DNA of 64,000 nucleotides from Bacteroidales bacterium. GTDB lineage: Bacteria; Bacteroidota; Bacteroidia; Bacteroidales; VadinHA17. How positions within the stretch are numbered: the stretch's first letter is position 1; each line of letters opens with the position of its first letter. The notes beneath the pieces were generated by a model, which saw only the letters and a list, made by a program, of their open reading frames with translations, did no database searches and had not been told where the DNA came from. The translations under genes and the position numbers were made by a program. Positions 62,549 to 64,000 of this stretch are shown here, piece after piece. The DNA lies in the NCBI GenBank assembly GCA_022865305.1, contig JALHSP010000060.1, positions 40,181 through 104,180 on the forward strand. Direction: 5' to 3'.

Positions 62549-63195
62549 AATCGAGTAGGAAGTGAGTGATTAATTCACTCACTGTCCTCTCACACCACCG
62601 TACGTGCCGTTCGGCATACGGCGGTTCGTCAGAGATAGCTGCGAAAACAGCTTGTGAATGTTACACTTCTCTATGTAGGTTGTTAGCTCAGCATATCTTT
62701 GGTAGGTTCAGCTTCCGGCATACTTCCACACAAAAGATTACGTCCATTTAGACCAACTGCTTTCAACGCGACGCAACACTAATATCAAAGTACTATCACC
62801 TCTAACGTTCAGCCCTTCTCTCGCTTTTGCGAGACACTATGGCATCTGCTGACTCCTGACCATTCAGCCGTACATCGCTGTACGGGTTGTCGGGTTTGTA
62901 ATCTATCCCCAACTTATTGGTCAGGTCTCCCCGGGTAAGAACGATAATTTTCATCCCATATACCTGCTGCATTTACTCCAAGGGGTTCGGGCAGTATTGG
63001 ACTTCACTTTGTTATGCAAGCTCATCCGCCCCTCATAAGCCTTATATGCAGTTCTTGTTCATCAGGCCGGAACTTTGCCTCCGGCTTCCTTCAGATTCCA
63101 CCTCACGGTGGACACCCTTGCCTTTAGCTAACACTTCCTACTGCCAGGTGTGTTCGGGTCTTTCACCCTATAGTTATCGCCCATGCCGGGCGCAC
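62549..63195 (-). ncRNA. ORF-less group II intron (class C-like)
   Basis: Read on the minus strand, the RNA begins GTGCGCCCGG (63195 downward), the canonical GUGYG 5' end. It shows the structured domain I text, and near its 3' end a 34-nt domain V hairpin (62593-62626: ACCGCCGTA...TACGGTGGT) with a CGC-type triad and GAA tetraloop-like turn. A domain VI stem follows (GTGAGTGAATTAATCACTCAC, about 62560-62582), then CCTACTCGA at the 3' boundary. No reverse transcriptase frame exists between domains III and V. The 5' end abuts a rho-independent terminator, as is known for class C introns. The 3' boundary is uncertain by a few bases. Confidence 0.82.
62593..62626 (-). ncRNA. Group II intron domain V
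   Basis: The catalytic hairpin of the intron: stem ACCGCCGTA/TACGGTGGT with inner stem GCC-GAAC-GGC, the most conserved part of any group II intron. It appears intact. Confidence 0.8.
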
Positions 63196-63197
63196 AT

Positions 63198-63230
63198 AAA
63201 AAAAAGCCCCCGGAGCTGATTTCCGGGGGC
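63198..63230 (-). terminator. Rho-independent terminator directly before the intron
   Basis: Minus strand: GCCCCCGGA...TCCGGGGGC stem (63206-63230) followed by eight T (63198-63205). It ends the gene at 63253-63714; the intron 5' end follows two bases later. Confidence 0.9.
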
Positions 63231-63252
63231 CATTTCATTGAATTGTTACTTT

Positions 63253-63714
63253 TTATTTATCGTTTCCGGGGCAGACACATTCACCATACGTAATTTCTCC
63301 AGTTTCAAGATCCATTGTAAAGGTCATAATATAATGGGAGCCTTGATTCCCAATGAGAAATAAGTGGCTAATCCCTATATCCAAACCAACTGTTCTATTG
63401 ATGCTCTGAACCCTAAAAACTTCACCTGAACCTGTAAAAACTAAATCTTCATTATCTACACTTACAGCTTCACCAAAACCCTGAGTTTTAATCCAGATCA
63501 AGTTCCCATCTTTATAATGAGTTACTTTGTGAAAGGCTACTGATCCTTCTATATAATCAATCAACTCACCATTGCAATATACAGGTTGCGAAAATGTATC
63601 CCATATATAATAATCTGAAGTTGATCCCGTACCCTCCTTCCCGTTTTGTGCAGAAAGCTGAGTAGTTGCAATGCCTAAAAAAAGGCATAAAAGTAAAAAT
63701 GTCTTTGTTTTCAT
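63253..63714 (-). CDS. Exported protein of unknown function
   Basis: A 153-residue exported protein with a clear signal peptide (FLLLCLFLGIATTQLSAQ). The mature part is beta-rich with two cysteines at the C-terminus (YGECVCPGN) and no motif I recognise. It is followed 22 bp later by a strong terminator and the group II intron. Upstream is an AT-rich gap leading to an insertion sequence. Confidence 0.7.
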   Translation of the reverse strand: MKTKTFLLLCLFLGIATTQLSAQNGKEGTGSTSDYYIWDTFSQPVYCNGELIDYIEGSVAFHKVTHYKDGNLIWIKTQGFGEAVSVDNEDLVFTGSGEVFRVQSINRTVGLDIGISHLFLIGNQGSHYIMTFTMDLETGEITYGECVCPGNDK

Positions 63715-63863
63715 AGGTATAAGTTTTTAGTTAAAATTAAACTTCTGATTCAAGCGCTTTTGTATTAAAGTTCGGATAAAACACCTTATGAGACATAGCA
63801 ATTTTACATGAATGGACTTTAAATTTTCTTATAATTCCTTTAACTTTTCTTATAATATTTCAC

Positions 63864-64000
63864 TAGTGTCCGACTAAAATAATAAAATAAGGGGTACTCC
63901 CCAAAGGTTTCCCCCAGATGTTGTAATTTGGTTTTTGGAGAAAATAAATACAACATGAGTAAAGATACAGAAATAAAATTTGTCGGACAGCCGGTTTTCA
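63864..64000 (+). mobile_element. Left end of an insertion sequence with transposase start (partial)
   Basis: From about 63864 the text AGTGTCCGACTAAAATAA looks like a terminal inverted repeat, and ATG 63955 opens a frame MSKDTEIKFVGQPVF that runs off the window. This start resembles IS4-family (DUF4372-containing) transposases common in Bacteroidota. Only 15 codons are visible, so the family is tentative. Confidence 0.55.

Noticed and set aside
62566..63219. Plus-strand open frames of 61 and 100 codons
   Set aside because: They lie antisense to the group II intron RNA; this kind of frame is a known false call on such introns.
1..64000. rRNA or tRNA genes, and a prophage
   Set aside because: I found no cloverleaf or rRNA sequence and no phage structural genes or integrase in the window.

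Overview
This is a chromosomal window from a member of the Bacteroidota, most likely class Bacteroidia (Bacteroidales/Marinilabiliales-like). The evidence is a SusC/SusD pair, carboxypeptidase-regulatory-like domains on TonB receptors, a type IX secretion (type B) sorting domain, DUF4290 next to murA, promoters of the TTTG/TAnnTTTG type, and start codons without strong Shine-Dalgarno sequences. Base composition is moderately AT-rich. I saw no rRNA, tRNA or CRISPR array.

Layout. (1) 1-5.5 kb: the str operon rpsL-rpsG-fusA on the minus strand (fusA is cut by the window edge), divergent from an EF-G paralogue whose G domain lacks the catalytic histidine. (2) 5.6-12.1 kb: a tetR-tolC-MFP-RND efflux operon ending in a small PII-like gene. 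(3) 12.3-20.2 kb: mixed single genes, namely a PhzF-like enzyme, a T9SS cargo protein, a UvrD/PcrA helicase, a membrane protein divergent from a membrane-anchored LuxR-type regulator (with three TACTNNAGTA palindromes between them), thiamine pyrophosphokinase and a lipoprotein. (4) 20.2-29.0 kb: a SusC/SusD pair, then a thiamine uptake operon (TPP riboswitch, TonB receptor, PnuT-like permease). (5) 29-37.3 kb: small genes including Ogt, a truncated esterase, a GH106-like rhamnosidase and an ABC exporter. (6) 37.3-47.4 kb, minus strand: DedA, two GH51 arabinofuranosidases, a GH2 enzyme, CstA and Kup. (7) 47.6-57.5 kb, plus strand: CapA-like protein, a metal transporter broken by one stop codon, DUF4290, murA, grpE, dnaJ, a NatAB-like ABC exporter and an NtrC-like regulator without a DNA-binding domain. 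(8) 57.5-64 kb: secreted proteins of unknown function, then a mobile/repeat-rich tail with a RAYT-type transposase flanked by its REP-like repeats, a field of short hairpins, an ORF-less group II intron placed directly behind a terminator, and the left edge of an insertion sequence.

Functionally, the window joins core translation and chaperone genes to plant-polysaccharide side-chain degradation (arabinose, rhamnose and galactose-type linkages, as in pectin), vitamin B1 salvage and drug efflux. Intergenic gaps are unusually rich in palindromic repeats: GC-rich elements with GTACTCACCCCC ends, hairpins with invariant cores and variable arms, and low-complexity tracts, one of which lies in frame inside the PnuT-like gene. 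The most notable observations are the invariant-core hairpins, the RAYT/REP system, the terminator-associated group II intron, the catalytically altered EF-G2 and the LuxR-linked palindrome triplet.
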